A stretch of 64,000 bases of DNA from contig NC_080702.1 of assembly GCF_030445035.2 (NCBI RefSeq), positions 10,982,029-11,046,028 of the forward strand, written 5' to 3'. Both the position numbers and the translations under genes were made by a program. Source of the stretch: Dasypus novemcinctus. Taxonomy: Eukaryota; Chordata; Mammalia; Cingulata; Dasypodidae. Numbering within the stretch: position 1 is the stretch's first letter; each line of letters opens with the position of its first letter. Below the pieces are notes generated by a model. That model was not told the origin of the DNA. It saw nothing but the letters and a program-made list of their open reading frames with translations, and did not search any database. This document shows, one piece after another, positions 11,996-22,689 of the stretch.

Positions 11996-13795
11996 CTCTA
12001 GGTTTAAGCATAAAACAGAAATGTAACTCTCCTTCCAAGACCTAGGCACAGTTTTGAGTGTTCTCAATCCAATTAGGTTATTCAGAATACTTTATCTGCC
12101 TTTTTAAAAAAAAGCAAAATTGTATCCTCCCAAATAAAAGGCTACATCTCAGACTGTCTTTTAAGTATTTCACTTACTACATACAGCACACATACACTCA
12201 AAATCAGTGACAGTGAGAAAGAATAAAATATTACAAATTCGAAGATTGTAAAAAATAAAAACTATGGAGGACACAGATAATGACAATACTTGCGAATTCT
12301 GTGGATGTGAGATGATTGCCATGTTCTCATTACCATAAAATTAGTTCCTTTTTCCAAAGTAATGTGTATCATGACTTCCTGTTCATTTTCAAAAGATTAT
12401 AGAGGTTAATTGTCCCACCAAATTAAGTATTCAGTTGGTATTAGGGAGATAAGCTATTGTTAATTACATGCATGGCTTTTATCACTGTCCCATGCTGCAA
12501 TTCAGTGAGCTCATTGAAAAAACACTAGTGCTTCTGTGCAGGGAAGTTGAATAACATCCACTGGTTTGGTCATTTTGTCTGCCTGCTAGTTAAGAGTTTG
12601 CATAGAATTGGCATAGCTCACCCAAGCAAGAATGGAACAAGGGGGATTAAAGCTCTAACTTCCCTCCCTTCTCACCTAATTTACTCAGCCAGTAGCTGCT
12701 AATCCAAACCAAACAAGAAATCAGAGTAAAGGGACCTCAAACTATGCAATCCAAAGAGCTCATTTTCCAGGAAATAAATCATGGCAGAGAAGGACATGGA
12801 CAATATGGGGAGGGGTTAAAAAACAAAACGACCAACACAGATGGAGGAATAGTAAGGGTTAACGTAGAGAGTTTACTCCATTTGTTAATTAAGTAGATTT
12901 GAATTTTTAAAATTAGGCACTAGAATTCCATTCATTAGCATTCAAAGACAAAAGCAATCTTACTGAATTCAATTTAACTAGAAGAAATTGATAGTAAAAG
13001 AGGATTTCCTTAATAACCAAGGAATGAGGGTTTAGTGTTTGTTTCTATTGTGGAATAAAGGTTAAAGATAAGATCTGGAATGCCCCATTTTGTCCTAAGG
13101 TCTTAGACCATCACCCAGCGCAGTCAGCATAGTTCACTCTTTACACTTACTATTCCAGGACAAACTTTAATAGTGCATCCTTTATTTTACAATGTCATTA
13201 AATGCCTGTGTTCACCTTACCTCTAAAGCTGTTTATTGATGCAATTTTAGATGGGCACCTTTACTGACTGCAGGCATTTTACTCATTCATGTTCAAATCA
13301 CCAAAGCCAGACCCCTTAGATTTCTTCCTTGTGCTTTTCCTTAGGAAAACAAAGATGTGAAGTTAGTTTCTCTTTGTTGAAAGCAATAATAAGCAGTTAA
13401 TGAAATCCATCACTGCCTCTATTCCTCCCTTTGTATGGAAAACATTTTAAACAGAGATACATGAAATAACAAGCAGAGAAGTGCAGGGGACTGTGTATAG
13501 GAAATAAAATAGAGTTTCTCTGGTTAAGAGATTTACAGTGGAGACAAAGGCTCATCATGGAGTTTGCTCTTAAGTAAATATCAACAATATATCACAAACT
13601 GCCAAAGAACCCAAAACTTCAAGCAGAAATGTTCCTCAAAACCCCAAGGATATCTGGACACCATAAAAGAGACCACAAGATAAAGAACTCAGTTAACTAT
13701 TTAAGCTGAAAGACAATTAAAGTACCCCAAATATCTAACAGTCACACACAACTTGTCTAATTTTCTTTTATTTTAAAAATATTTGCCTGGAAATA
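11996..13795. other. No gene recognised (intergenic)
   Basis: About 1.8 kb of AT-rich, apparently single-copy sequence. No coding potential, RNA gene or recognisable repeat. Confidence 0.45.
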
Positions 13796-13799
13796 GCAA

Positions 13800-14058
13800 G
13801 ATGGGACATGCTTTGGGTTGCAACCTGAAACTCTGCCCCCTGAATCAAAATTCAAAGGTGCACTGGGGGACAGTGTAAACTACATATAAACTATTCTCCA
13901 TGCAGTGCAGCAGTGCTCCAAAATGTGTTCACCAAATGCACTGAATGTCCCATGATGATGAAAGAGGTTGTTGATGTGGGAGGAGTGGGGTGAGGGGGGT
14001 GAGGGGTATATGGGGACCTCTTATATATTTTAATGTAACATTTAAAAAATAGGGAAAA
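13800..14058 (+). mobile_element. LINE-1 3'-UTR copy (sense), short
   Basis: Sense-strand version of the repeat at 11.6 kb. It contains 'ggggacagtgtaaactaca', 'tgcagcagtgctccaaaatg', 'gatgatgaaagaggttgttgatgtggg' and a G-rich tract (about 13979-14010). It ends with 'acctcttatatattttaatgtaac' and an A-rich tail. It is 5'-truncated to about 250 bp. Confidence 0.8.
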
Positions 14059-14261
14059 TTTCTAAGACCTGAAATAAATGCCCTTGTTGCCTGCACCTTG
14101 GTTTGTTACTCACACCTGAGGTAGCGATCTGACCTGATGCTGTTCAACACAGAAGCCTGTGTTTTGCTTGTTGAAACTCGTACAGGCTTCTCTGCGCCAG
14201 CAAAATCTTTTCTTTCCCCTGACTGACAGAATTAGGTTTTAGTCACTTGCAAAAATTGTAG

Positions 14262-14818
14262 CTGAGTGATGTCAATTGATTTCAATTGAGTGAAATTAGC
14301 TGGACACAAAAGAAATAATGTATGATCTCACTGATTACAAATAATTAGAAAAACAAACCCATTGATTCAAATCTAGACTCTGGGTTTCCAGGGGATGTGG
14401 TGGAGATAGGGAGTGCAAAGTTCATGCTTAAAATATACAGGGTTCCTATTTGGAATGATGAAAATGTTTTGGTAATGGTGGCGATGGTAACACAACATTG
14501 TCCATGAAATTAACAGCACTGAAATATATATCTCAATGTGACTAAGAGGGGAAATGTTAGAGTGTACATATAGGAACTGAATACAAATTTTTGGAAAATC
14601 CACGGGACTACAAAAATAGTGAACCCTAAGACAAACCACGGATTTTAATTAATAGTGCAATTATAAAAATGTAGTATCATCAAATGTAACATATGACCCA
14701 CACCAACGCAAGGTGTTGGTGGTGAAGTAGTACATGGGATCCTGTATTTTATGCATGATAGTTCTGTAAACTCACGACTTCTGTAATAAAGAAAAAAGTC
14801 AAAGCATTGTAAGTGATA
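14262..14818 (+). mobile_element. Older LINE-1 3' end (sense)
   Basis: Contains 'agtgaaattagctggacacaaaag', the typical L1 post-ORF2 region ('ggtggagatagggagtgcaaag', 'tatacagggttcctatttgg'), then 'caacgcaaggtgttggtggtg', 'gggatcctgtattttatgcatg' and a terminal 'ctgtaataaagaaaaaa' with AATAAA. This is a mammalian L1 3' end of a different subfamily from the G-rich-tail copies. It is 5'-truncated and non-coding. Confidence 0.7.
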
Positions 14819-14972
14819 TGACCAAAACTATGCCTCTAGCAATATTTTATGCTTTAAGACAATGAGGATTTTCAGACTGGGCAGCTGGCCATGCTCATTA
14901 TGCAAATATTCAGAAGTTCACTAAGTTTTTTCCATTGTTCAGTGATTATGGAGCTTTAGGAATATATTAGTA

Positions 14973-15411
14973 CATCACAGTGGTTTTTTTTTTTAAGATT
15001 AAAAAAAAAAATTTATCTCTCCTCTTCCTCTCCCCACCAGTTGTCTGCTCTCTGTGTCCATTCGCTGTGTTTTCCTCTGTCACTGCTTCTATCCTTAACA
15101 GCAGCACCGGGAGGCTGTGTCTTTTTGTTGCGTCATCTTGTTGTGACAGCTCTCTATGTGTGCGGTGCCATTCCTGGGCAGGCTGCACTTTCTTTCACGC
15201 TGGGTGACTCCTTAACAGGGCACACTCCTTGCGTGTGGGGCTCCCCTACACAAGGGACACCCCTGAGTGGCATGGCACTCCTTGCGCGCATCAGCACTGT
15301 GCATGGGCCAGCTCTACACAGGTCAAGGAGGCCCTGGGTTTGAACCACAGACCTCCCATGTGGTAGGCAGGTGCCCTATCTATTGGGCAAGTCCGCTTCC
15401 CCATCACAGTG
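14973..15411 (-). mobile_element. DAS-type tRNA-derived SINE, full length with TSD
   Basis: Reverse orientation. Flanked by the direct repeat catcacagtg at 14973-14982 and 15402-15411. Tail on the left (poly-T/A), C/T tract, body ('gttgtctgctctctgtgtcc'), and at the right end the reverse-complemented tRNA-like head with B-box-like 'gggtttgaaccacagacctcc'. It differs from the 9.3 kb copy by scattered substitutions, so the two insertions are independent. Frames of about 100 codons within it are spurious. Confidence 0.92.
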
Positions 15412-17325
15412 TTTTGAGTAAATCTTATGCATTTGAGTGGAAATGGAATGGGTTGAGAGAACAATTATTCAAGCAAACATTCCTGAAAGGGTACAGAAGG
15501 AGAATTAGCATACAGTAGGGTAAGGAAAGGCTTTTTACTCATAGATAGTTAACTTACCATTCATGGTGAAATACACCAGGGAAATTTCTTGGTTTCTTCC
15601 CTGTCTCAATATGCCAACCAATAGTTACCAAGACTTAAAGGCCAGGCAGAGACCAAGTCCCAATGAAAGAAGCTGAGATTAAGGGATTTTGTATAACCCT
15701 GGACATTGTGGTAGGAAACCTAAGTGCAGGGCCCACGTACAAAGGAAAAATATCAACAGCTTCTCTGATATTGCTCTTTGGCAATCTGAATTCCCAATGC
15801 TACCTCAATCCCACAACAAGAAAATAAACTTGACCTATTTCAACTAATGCTCAATGAACTGTATGATTAGGAAACAGGTCCTGGAGTTCCAGGACATTAG
15901 TTTTAGCTGACAACACAACAGGAAGCACACTTTTCAAGGCACTGTGCCTTCTCTAGAGCTTTCTTTGCAAATTAATTTTTCAAAAATTGACTTAAAAAAC
16001 AGGAGAGAAATACTTGGAAAGGAAAAAATCAGTGGCAGGCAGGTTAATTGAGAAAATACTTTTCCTGAAGGAAAATGATCACCAAATGGCGATGACAGTT
16101 TCTCTTCTGTGATTGACCTTATTTGTCCTATATTGCAGTGGATGAGCACACCATGGAAGAATTAACACCCTTTAGTGCTTTCACTTTCCCCATCAACTCA
16201 ATGGGAGGTAAACACTTCCCCCCATATCATACAATGTGTGTTTTCAAAGTTTTTACATCAATCCTTTGGTCCAAGAATGGCAGGACCCTAATGATGCACC
16301 CTGGCTTCCCCAGAAAGAAAGGACATCACCCAATGGTCCTTGTTTAGGGCATAATGCCGTGTGGAATGCTTTTGCATTTTCTCATCTGTAAATTGGCCAT
16401 AAGATCAGTTTATGCCATGGGAAATCTCGGTTTTGCAACTTTTTCCCAACAAAAGAACACACAGAAACACATTTTAGTCTCAAAAGGAATCCAAATTTGG
16501 CAATATTACACATATACATTATCTATCGTGAAAAGGTTTGATTAAATGCATGACTGAATATGTGATGATACCATTATATAAACTAGTGGTAGATTTAACT
16601 ATATGTGAGAAAGGACAGAGTGGACAACCGAGTTGTTCCTCCCTAGCATACATCTGTTTTATTCATTGATAAGGATGATGATGTATGGCTTGAGGAAGGA
16701 AAATTGTTAGATGTGGTTATGCCTTACATCATTAAAATGGTGAAATTTATAGTATATATATGTCAAGTTCCTTTGGGACAGAAGGGAAGGAAGTCTTTCT
16801 GAGTAAAACTGGAAGAGAATAAGGAATTCATTAATCAAAGATTGAATTTACATAAAATGTAAAGAAAATTTTAAAGGGAAATATGTATGGAAAAGTGTGA
16901 TTCATAAATATAACTAAAATTAATAATGAAAAGGCAATGATCTTAATATTAATTGATAGTAGGTTACAGTTAAATTTAAATACATGAGAATGTATACCTT
17001 GATTACATTCTGTCATTTGTATATGTGAGTGTGTTTTTGTGTTTGTGAGAGCTTGTATGTATGTGTATACACTTGTCACTGTCCTTTCCGCAGGACCACT
17101 AAGCAGAACTGTTTCTTCTTTCTGAATTTGTAGGCATGTATTCAACCAATAATATGCACACGTATAAGTCTCCATTACTCCCCTACTATTACTCTGATCA
17201 CTTAATCAACAGCACCGTCACCACATCAATTAGCTACAATATCTATGGCTACAAGTGTCACTATCAAAATCACTGTCTCAGTTTTCTAAAAGCTGCTGAA
17301 AGCAATATAGCAGAAATGGATTGGC
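15412..17325. other. No gene recognised (intergenic)
   Basis: About 1.9 kb without a recognisable exon or repeat. Minor low-complexity: alternating gt/tg around 17020-17070 ('gtgagtgtgtttttgtgtttgtg'). Confidence 0.4.
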
Positions 17326-17329
17326 TTTT

Positions 17330-17830
17330 AAAATGGACATTTTTTAACTTACAAGTTTACAGTTCTGAGGCTATGTAAATGTCCAAATTAAGGCTTCATC
17401 AGGAGATGCTTTTCTCTCTGAAGACTGGCTTTACTGATCTGGCAGAGCACATGGCAAGGCACAGGGCAGCATCTGCTGGCACTCTCCCTCCTTCTCTGGG
17501 CTTCTTTGCCTTCAGCTTCCTGCTCTGTGGTTTTCTCTCTGCTTCTGGGTTCAATTGACTTCAGCTTCTGACTTCTGGGGCTTTCTCAGGTTCTGGAGTT
17601 GCTCTTTATGTTTATCTCCATATTCGTTCTGTTCATAGAGGACTCTAATAAGAGGATTAAAACCCAGCCTGGGCCAGGCCTCATTGAAGTAAGTTTATCA
17701 AAAGGCCATTAACTGGAGATTCCTAATCAAAAGGCCCCACCTACAACAAGTTCACACCCACAGGAATGGATTAGCCCTAAGGATGTGGTTTTCTGAGGTC
17801 CGTAAAAACCACAAACTACTACAAAACCAC
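17330..17830. repeat. Unclassified interspersed repeat (MER-like)
   Basis: A GC-richer, pyrimidine-biased block: 'taacttacaagtttacagttctgaggctatg', repeated 'cttctgggttc/cttcagcttctg' words, then 'caaaaggccccacctacaacaag' and 'cacacccacaggaatggatta'. It ends near 'aaccacaaactactaca'. From memory this resembles a repeat common in xenarthran genomes with a similar plan to the one at 43.1 kb, but I cannot assign it to a class. Confidence 0.4.
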
Positions 17831-18022
17831 CAAATTATACTTTGACTATTTATTCATGAATCTTAAAAATAAGATGTATTTGAATCCAGTTTGGCTATAT
17901 TATTATAATATAACACAATATGAAGGTTTAGCATAGCTATGCCCCCAATTATTATATCATCTTTTGGACTCATTCTCTAACGGGCTGTGAATCCAAGTCT
18001 GGAATGATTCTCAAAGACTCCC
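17831..18022. other. Short spacer before OR pseudogene
   Basis: AT-rich; nothing recognised. It is the 3' flank of the minus-strand OR pseudogene. Confidence 0.4.
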
Positions 18023-18964
18023 TCACTTGGACTTCATCCCTTTCAGGAAGTCACAGCCCTTAGCTAGGGTGTCCTTCAGCGCATCTTTCATGGTTTTTAT
18101 TCTATAGTCTGAAAAGAAGGGATTCAGGAGAGGTGTGATGACACTGTGGAGGATAAAGAGGATCATGTTTAGGAGTTGGCTCCTCTTCTATGAGGACTGG
18201 ACATTCACAGATGGAGCTTCCATAGCCCATGGCGACCACAGTGAAATGAGAGTCACAGATGGCAAAGGCTTCTCAATGACCTTGCACTGAGGGTATATTC
18301 AGGATTGTGGAGATGATATAATATAAGAGACCACTATGAGTGAGAGGAGTTGATGAGCAGGACAAGGGAGCTGAGGAAATCCAATAGCTAAATGACAGTT
18401 TATGTCAGCCCAGTCCAAGTGGAGGAAGAGGGCACTGTTACAGAAAAATCGATCAATCTCACTGAGGCCACAATATGGCTGTCCCACCTTAAGGAAGGTG
18501 GAAGTGAGCCTGTGGAGAAACCTGCCTACCCAGGAGAGTATTACAAGATGAACACAGAATGAGCTGGTCATAATCAGAGGGTACTGAAGAAGACTACAAA
18601 ATGCAATATAGTGATCGTGATTGCAAAAAGGATGAACTCAAGGCATCCAGAGAGGAATTAGAAATAAAACTGAGTAAAGCATTCACTCACTGAAATGTTC
18701 TTCTCTAACAGGAAACCTGATATCATTTTGGAACAACACATTTGATAGTTGATATTTCATTGAGAGAGAGATTGCTAAAGAAGAAAGACATGGGTGAGTG
18801 GAGCCTATAATCCATAAGAATCAGGACAATGGTGAGGATGTTTCCAAGGACAGTCACCAAATAAGCCAATAAAAAATGTAGAAGTGGAGGTTCCCAATAA
18901 TTCTGGTGGCAGGTGTCCAGAAAAGAATAACTTCTCTCACCTTGGTCCAATTGTCTTTATCCAC
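18023..18964 (-). pseudogene. Olfactory receptor pseudogene (class II, family unresolved)
   Basis: Remnant of a seven-transmembrane odorant receptor GPCR, recognisable along its whole length but split among frames. At the 5' end the expected start is GTG (complement of 18962-18964) followed by an NWT glycosylation site. TM1 carries 'VLGN', the first intracellular loop 'LHSPM' and TM2 'SNLSLNEIS'. The DRY motif appears as DHY near 18.59 kb. The ECL2 region has 'CGLSEIDRFFC' with conserved cysteines. TM6 appears as a 'CDSHF' segment in another frame, and TM7 as NPFFSDY followed by a short C tail ending in TGA at 18023-18025. At least three frame changes are needed: after the N-terminus, between TM2 and TM4, and before TM6. 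An in-frame TGA also falls in TM1. The length of about 940 bp is normal for a single-exon OR. It faces the opposite way from the three other OR remnants. TM5-TM7 words look like family 6 or 11, but I am not sure of the family. Confidence 0.88.
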
Positions 18965-19335
18965 TATAGGTGGGGAAGCTTTTCTCTTGAGAGAGAAAAG
19001 AAAGCATAAAAAAGTCAAGAGTCTCCAATCATCAAAGAAGAATCTTCTTAGATAAGTGGAGTTAGGTAAGTTTATTTATTCTTCCATTTCTAGAAAAATT
19101 GAGCTACTTGACTGAAAAATATAGATGGGTTTATATTTTTATAAATTCCAAATAAGAATAGGTGAAAATTAATGTCCCTAATATTTAGATGTATAAAAAT
19201 GATATTATTGTACAGTATTGAATGACTCTAGTCCTTCTTACGTGTTACTCAGGGAAGTGGATGAGAGAAGGTTAGGGGAAGAGAAAAAGAGAGAGGGAAG
19301 GGACAGAAAGGGACAGAGTTTAATTGATGTATTAA
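18965..19335. other. No gene recognised (intergenic)
   Basis: AT-rich, with a purine-rich stretch at about 19262-19320 (gag/aag-rich). No recognisable upstream OR exon. Confidence 0.4.
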
Positions 19336-19339
19336 AGAA

Positions 19340-19860
19340 GGTATGATGGTTAGGCTCATGTGTCACCTTGGCCAGGTGATGGTGTCCAGTTATTTGGTCA
19401 AGCAAATAACTGTTTATTTGCTTGTTACTGTGAGGACATGCTGTGGACTGAAATCATCAGTAATTTGATTGAATCTGTGGCTGATTACATCTCTAATCCA
19501 TTGAGGAGATTGCCTTCATCCATGAGAGAAGTCTCATCCACTCAGTTGAAGACTTTAAAGGAGAAGTGTGGATTTCAGCAGTCAGAAGGGAGAATTTCCA
19601 CCTGTACTTCAGCCAGCCAGCTTCTCCTGGAGACTTCATCAAAGACCTTCATCAGAGTTCCTGACCTGCTGCCTGCCCTAGAATTTGGGATTGTGCATCC
19701 CCATAGTCATGTGAGGCAATCTTTAGAAGACTCTCGTAATGTTAGCAGATATCTCCAGTTGGTTCTCTTTCCCTTGAGAGCCGTGGCTAATATATGTGGA
19801 TGCATGGAATAAACAGAAGTTATAAGGCCTTTGAGTGGGTCTTAAAGAAACTGATGAAAT
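19340..19860. repeat. Unclassified interspersed repeat
   Basis: Starts 'atgatggttaggctcatgtg', continues with 'ttggtcaagcaaataact', 'gtggctgattacatct', 'cttcatcagagttcctg' and ends near 'ttggttctctttcccttgag...ggctaatata'. From memory this order matches a repeat scattered through placental genomes (especially xenarthran), but I cannot name its class. An open frame of 150 codons (19360-19812) crosses it. It resembles no known protein and follows the repeat, so I treat it as fortuitous. Confidence 0.5.
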
Positions 19861-20020
19861 ATGAGTACTAGAGAAATCAATCAATGGGTTAATTTCAGAA
19901 AGTGAAATTATGTTATTAAATCACTAATATATTATCCTTATTAGTTGTTTTTTAATTTAAATGCTTTCATTGTCTCTTCTTTAATGTGTACCCATTTGTA
20001 CTTGTGAACTGCAAATAAAA
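19861..20020. other. AT-rich spacer
   Basis: Nothing recognised. It ends with 'gcaaataaaactgaaatctg', which contains an AATAAA by chance or as the end of an old retrocopy. Confidence 0.35.
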
Positions 20021-20520
20021 CTGAAATCTGCATGTGCTGCGGGTTCCCTCCCACATCCAAGTATCTTCAGAGATGAGGTCCTGGGAGGGGGAGAGAAGGT
20101 CTCCATGATATACAGGAAGCTTGGCAGGGGGCTGACAAGCTCAGGCTGCTCCTGAACACTTTAGCACATCCTTCTCCCAGTTCTGGGTTCCAATTCCATT
20201 TTCTCTTCTGCCCCATTCAGAGAGATGAGCTGAGGTTCCCTGGCTGCTATCGTGCCCCTGGCTCATCTCAGGCTCCAAGCTTCAGGGACTTTGTGTTGGC
20301 TCTGTGGGCAGCAGAGGCTCCAGCAGCTGCTCCAGGCAGGAGGTCCCTTGCAAAGAGGAGATATTTTGATGGCACAAATGTGTCCCAGGGCCCTGACACT
20401 GGTAGCTTCATTTGGCATGTGGTGTCCCCTGGGGGCCAGCTGGGGAAAGGAGGACAGGGAGGATGAGGGAGAGGAGGAAGAAGGTCCCCCCCCCCCCATT
20501 ATTGTTGTTGCTTGTATATA
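20021..20520. other. GC-rich unidentified block
   Basis: About 500 bp clearly richer in G+C than its flanks, with few CpGs and an internal CAG/CTG-rich section (about 20305-20340). It ends in a purine-rich run and a C run (about 20463-20498) before AT-rich DNA. Opposing frames of about 80 codons exist but neither resembles a known protein. It could be an exon-like or retrocopied fragment or an unclassified repeat. I cannot identify it. Confidence 0.35.
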
Positions 20521-20538
20521 GCATTAAATTCCTCACAG

Positions 20539-21166
20539 TGTCACTGGATTTTATTTAGGTTCTCTGACTATGCTGGAGAAATGAATTTGAAGAGCACATC
20601 AGGTGAGTTAGGCAAGTAATTTATTCAGGCAGGGAGGGATGAGAAATGGGAGAAAGTAATAGATCAGGAGTCCCAGGTAGAGAGGAAGGGGTTGAAAAGT
20701 GATAAAGTGGGCTGATTTACAGGCTACAATTCATCATTATAGGTTATAAATTCCCAGGTTTACTTGCATAGCCACATGGCAGAGGAAAAACAGTCCTTTG
20801 TACAGAGGGCAGGAACAGGTTCAGAGGTGAGAGAGTGCATGAGAGAGAGAGAGAGCTTGGGCTCTGTGCCTGCCTTTTTGAACTGTTAATTATTCCACCC
20901 CTTTGCGAATGGAAGGGGAGGGGTTCCAGCTTTGGCTGTTTTGATTGATTACTCCACCCATCAATCCCCATGGGGGCCCAATGACAAAGTTCTTGGGGAA
21001 TATCCAGGCTTCTCTTGGCTTCCAGAAGAAGTCTTTGTTCAGAATAGCAGAATCTTGGGGGGGGGGGGTGTCTTCCAGCAGCCATCTTGGGGGTTATTGA
21101 TGTCCACATGGACTCTGCCAGGTTCCACATCTATCTAATGATTCCCTGTCTTATTAAATGGCTTCA
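20539..21166 (-). mobile_element. Putative ERV LTR (gamma-type), reverse orientation
   Basis: On the minus strand a unit of about 630 bp begins TGAAGCC directly after a polypurine tract (21167-21177) and ends CAGTGACA, giving TG...CA ends. In sense order there is a U3-like region, a GA/CT-rich stretch (around 20836-20856), and an AATAAA at about 20620 whose position suits an R-region polyadenylation signal. A U5-like tail follows. The left end at 20539 is my best guess; another TG at about 20571 is possible. There is a G run at 21057-21068. No matching second LTR is present in the window, so this is the 3' LTR of a truncated provirus rather than an intact one. Confidence 0.5.
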
Positions 21167-21555
21167 TTCCCCCCTCAGAGAATTTGCTCCTTTAATCTTA
21201 AAGGGGTGCTGAAGGGAGATGATCATTTTTCTGTAGCTACTTCCTGCTGGTTAGGGGCAGTAGGCCCTACTTGACAAGGTATAAAATCCTCTTGCTCTTC
21301 TATCTCTTTTGGAGGAAGATGGATCTGGCATTCTGGGCAAAGCTGGATGCAGTTCCTATATGGCTAACTGGATGTTGATTCTAGAAGAAAAAGGCTTACT
21401 TTTTAAAGTAAGTTTCAAAGTAAATTTCAAACATCTTACTGTGGGTGTGAGATCCTCTCAGTTTGAGTACATCACTGAGGTATGACTCAGGCTGTCTCCA
21501 CCCCCTTGCTGGTCTTACATAAAAGGAGACACCCAGGAAAAGGAGCTCCACCAGG
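21167..21555 (-). mobile_element. ERV internal 3' remnant with polypurine tract
   Basis: Immediately inside the putative LTR, the minus strand carries a GAGGGGGGAATG-type polypurine tract (+ strand C-rich run at 21167-21177). That is the primer position for plus-strand DNA synthesis in retroviruses. Further in there is a short frame ending in a stop at about 21212, about 45-50 nt from the LTR edge, with glutamate-rich sequence I do not recognise. No gag, pol or full env is present. The fragment is non-functional and ends where L1 3' ends begin at about 21560. Confidence 0.45.
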
Positions 21556-21559
21556 ACTT

Positions 21560-21790
21560 TGCACATGTTCAATAATTAGTAGTAAGATTGTGACAATGTT
21601 CTTTCATAATCTGTAATGAACGTCTCATGACAATGCAAGGTGTTGGTGGAGGGTTGATGTGTGGGTCCTCTGTATAAGGTTATGCTTGTTTGCTTTGTAA
21701 GTCCACATCTTTTACTATACGCTTATTGTTTATATATGTTTATATATAAATGATGTAAAGATAATAATTATAGGGTGGGTTGGGGAAAAT
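21560..21790 (+). mobile_element. LINE-1 3'-end fragment (sense), first of a tandem pair
   Basis: Contains 'agtagtaagattgtgacaatgttcttt', 'gacaatgcaaggtgttggtgg', 'gggtcctctgtataaggttatgc' and 'tttgtaagtccacatctttta'. The sense order matches the L1 3' end at 14.6-14.8 kb. It ends with an AT-rich '(tatg)tttatata' stretch and is followed by a second, diverged copy. Confidence 0.6.
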
Positions 21791-22016
21791 ACTTTGGTTA
21801 GTAGTAATATTTTGACAATGCTCTTTAATTTTTAGTTTATAATGTTTAACAACAATGCAAGGTATAGGTGGTAGGTTGTTATGAGAGTCCTGTATTATGG
21901 CATGTATGTTAGTTTTGTAGGTTCACAACTATTGCTGCACACATATTGTTTATGTATGTTTGTTTATGTGTGAGTGACATACTTCAATTAATTTTTTAAA
22001 AAATAAAAAATAAGTA
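21791..22016 (+). mobile_element. LINE-1 3'-end fragment (sense), second of a tandem pair
   Basis: Repeats the plan of 21560-21790: 'agtagtaatattttgacaatgctcttt', 'aacaatgcaaggtataggtgg', 'gagtcctgtattatggcatg', 'ttttgtaggttcacaacta'. It ends in an A-rich tail ('aaaaaataaaaaataag') at about 21996-22014, directly against the CpG-rich block. Confidence 0.6.
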
Positions 22017-22017
22017 C

Positions 22018-22402
22018 AGCGGTCTTTATCCCCGTTCACTCCTTCCGCACCCACGGTCCCCATCCCCCTGCCGCCGCTGCCCAGACAGGAGAGGACTGGA
22101 TGATCAGAGGAGAAATCAAGAGGGGTTGAGCTCGCTCAGGAAGGAGCGGGGAAGGAGCGGGAAGGCGGGCAGCGGCAGCCGAGAGCCACCGCCCCCTTGG
22201 CAGCCCGAGGCTCTGCAGCGTTGGCAGGGAGGCAGCAGCGGCGAGGGTGGGCGGAGGGCTGGTGGGCGTGTTGTGTGTGTGTTTGTGTGAGAGTGTGTCT
22301 GAGCAGGGATCAGGCTGGGTGGGAGACCAGGCGGGGCGCTCCAGGGCCATCCGGGGAGCCTTCCCCCGCCGCCCCGCAAGCATCCCTACTGGTGCCCACA
22401 CA
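22018..22402. promoter_or_regulatory. CpG-rich block (CpG-island-like), source unknown
   Basis: About 380 bp of very GC-rich DNA containing well over twenty CpG dinucleotides by eye, against an almost CpG-free AT-rich background. It includes several 'aggagcgggg/gcgggc' GC-box-like words (about 22142-22170) and a GT-rich run (about 22270-22300). Frames of about 69-124 codons exist on both strands but are low-complexity and resemble nothing I know. It could be the GC-rich first exon/5' UTR of a gene carried in by retrotransposition, or a real promoter. It starts abruptly after an L1 poly-A tail and ends at 'cacacaataaacattt'. Confidence 0.5.
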
Positions 22403-22685
22403 ATAAACATTTATTTTTCAAACAGAGTTTCTGGACTAGAGGGGTTTCTGTTTTAAGTTTTACCACACTGTGTAGATGCAGATCTTTAAAAAGAAAATTA
22501 AAACAAAAACACGGCCCTCTTACAAAAGACTTTACTTCTCTTTTACCTAAATAATAATATCTAAATAAGTTCTACTGACATTTAAGGTCTCTGGAAAATT
22601 GACTCAAACTTACCTATAATTACCATTTCCTGTTACTTTATGTAGTCCATATATGCAATATCCCTCTCTAAATTTACTTGCTTTT
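22403..22685. other. No gene recognised (intergenic)
   Basis: AT-rich spacer, nothing identified. Confidence 0.4.
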
Positions 22686-22689
22686 TAAA

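Noticed and set aside
19360-19812. 150-codon plus frame
   Set aside because: Lies wholly inside an interspersed repeat, resembles no protein, and lacks a gene context.
20841-20855. (GA)n run as an independent regulatory element
   Set aside because: Short, and located inside the putative ERV LTR; explained as part of it.
22036-22456. Frames of 69-124 codons in the CpG-rich block
   Set aside because: Long frames are expected in stop-poor GC-rich DNA; products are Pro/Ala/Gly-rich and overlap on both strands without similarity. The block itself is reported, not the frames.
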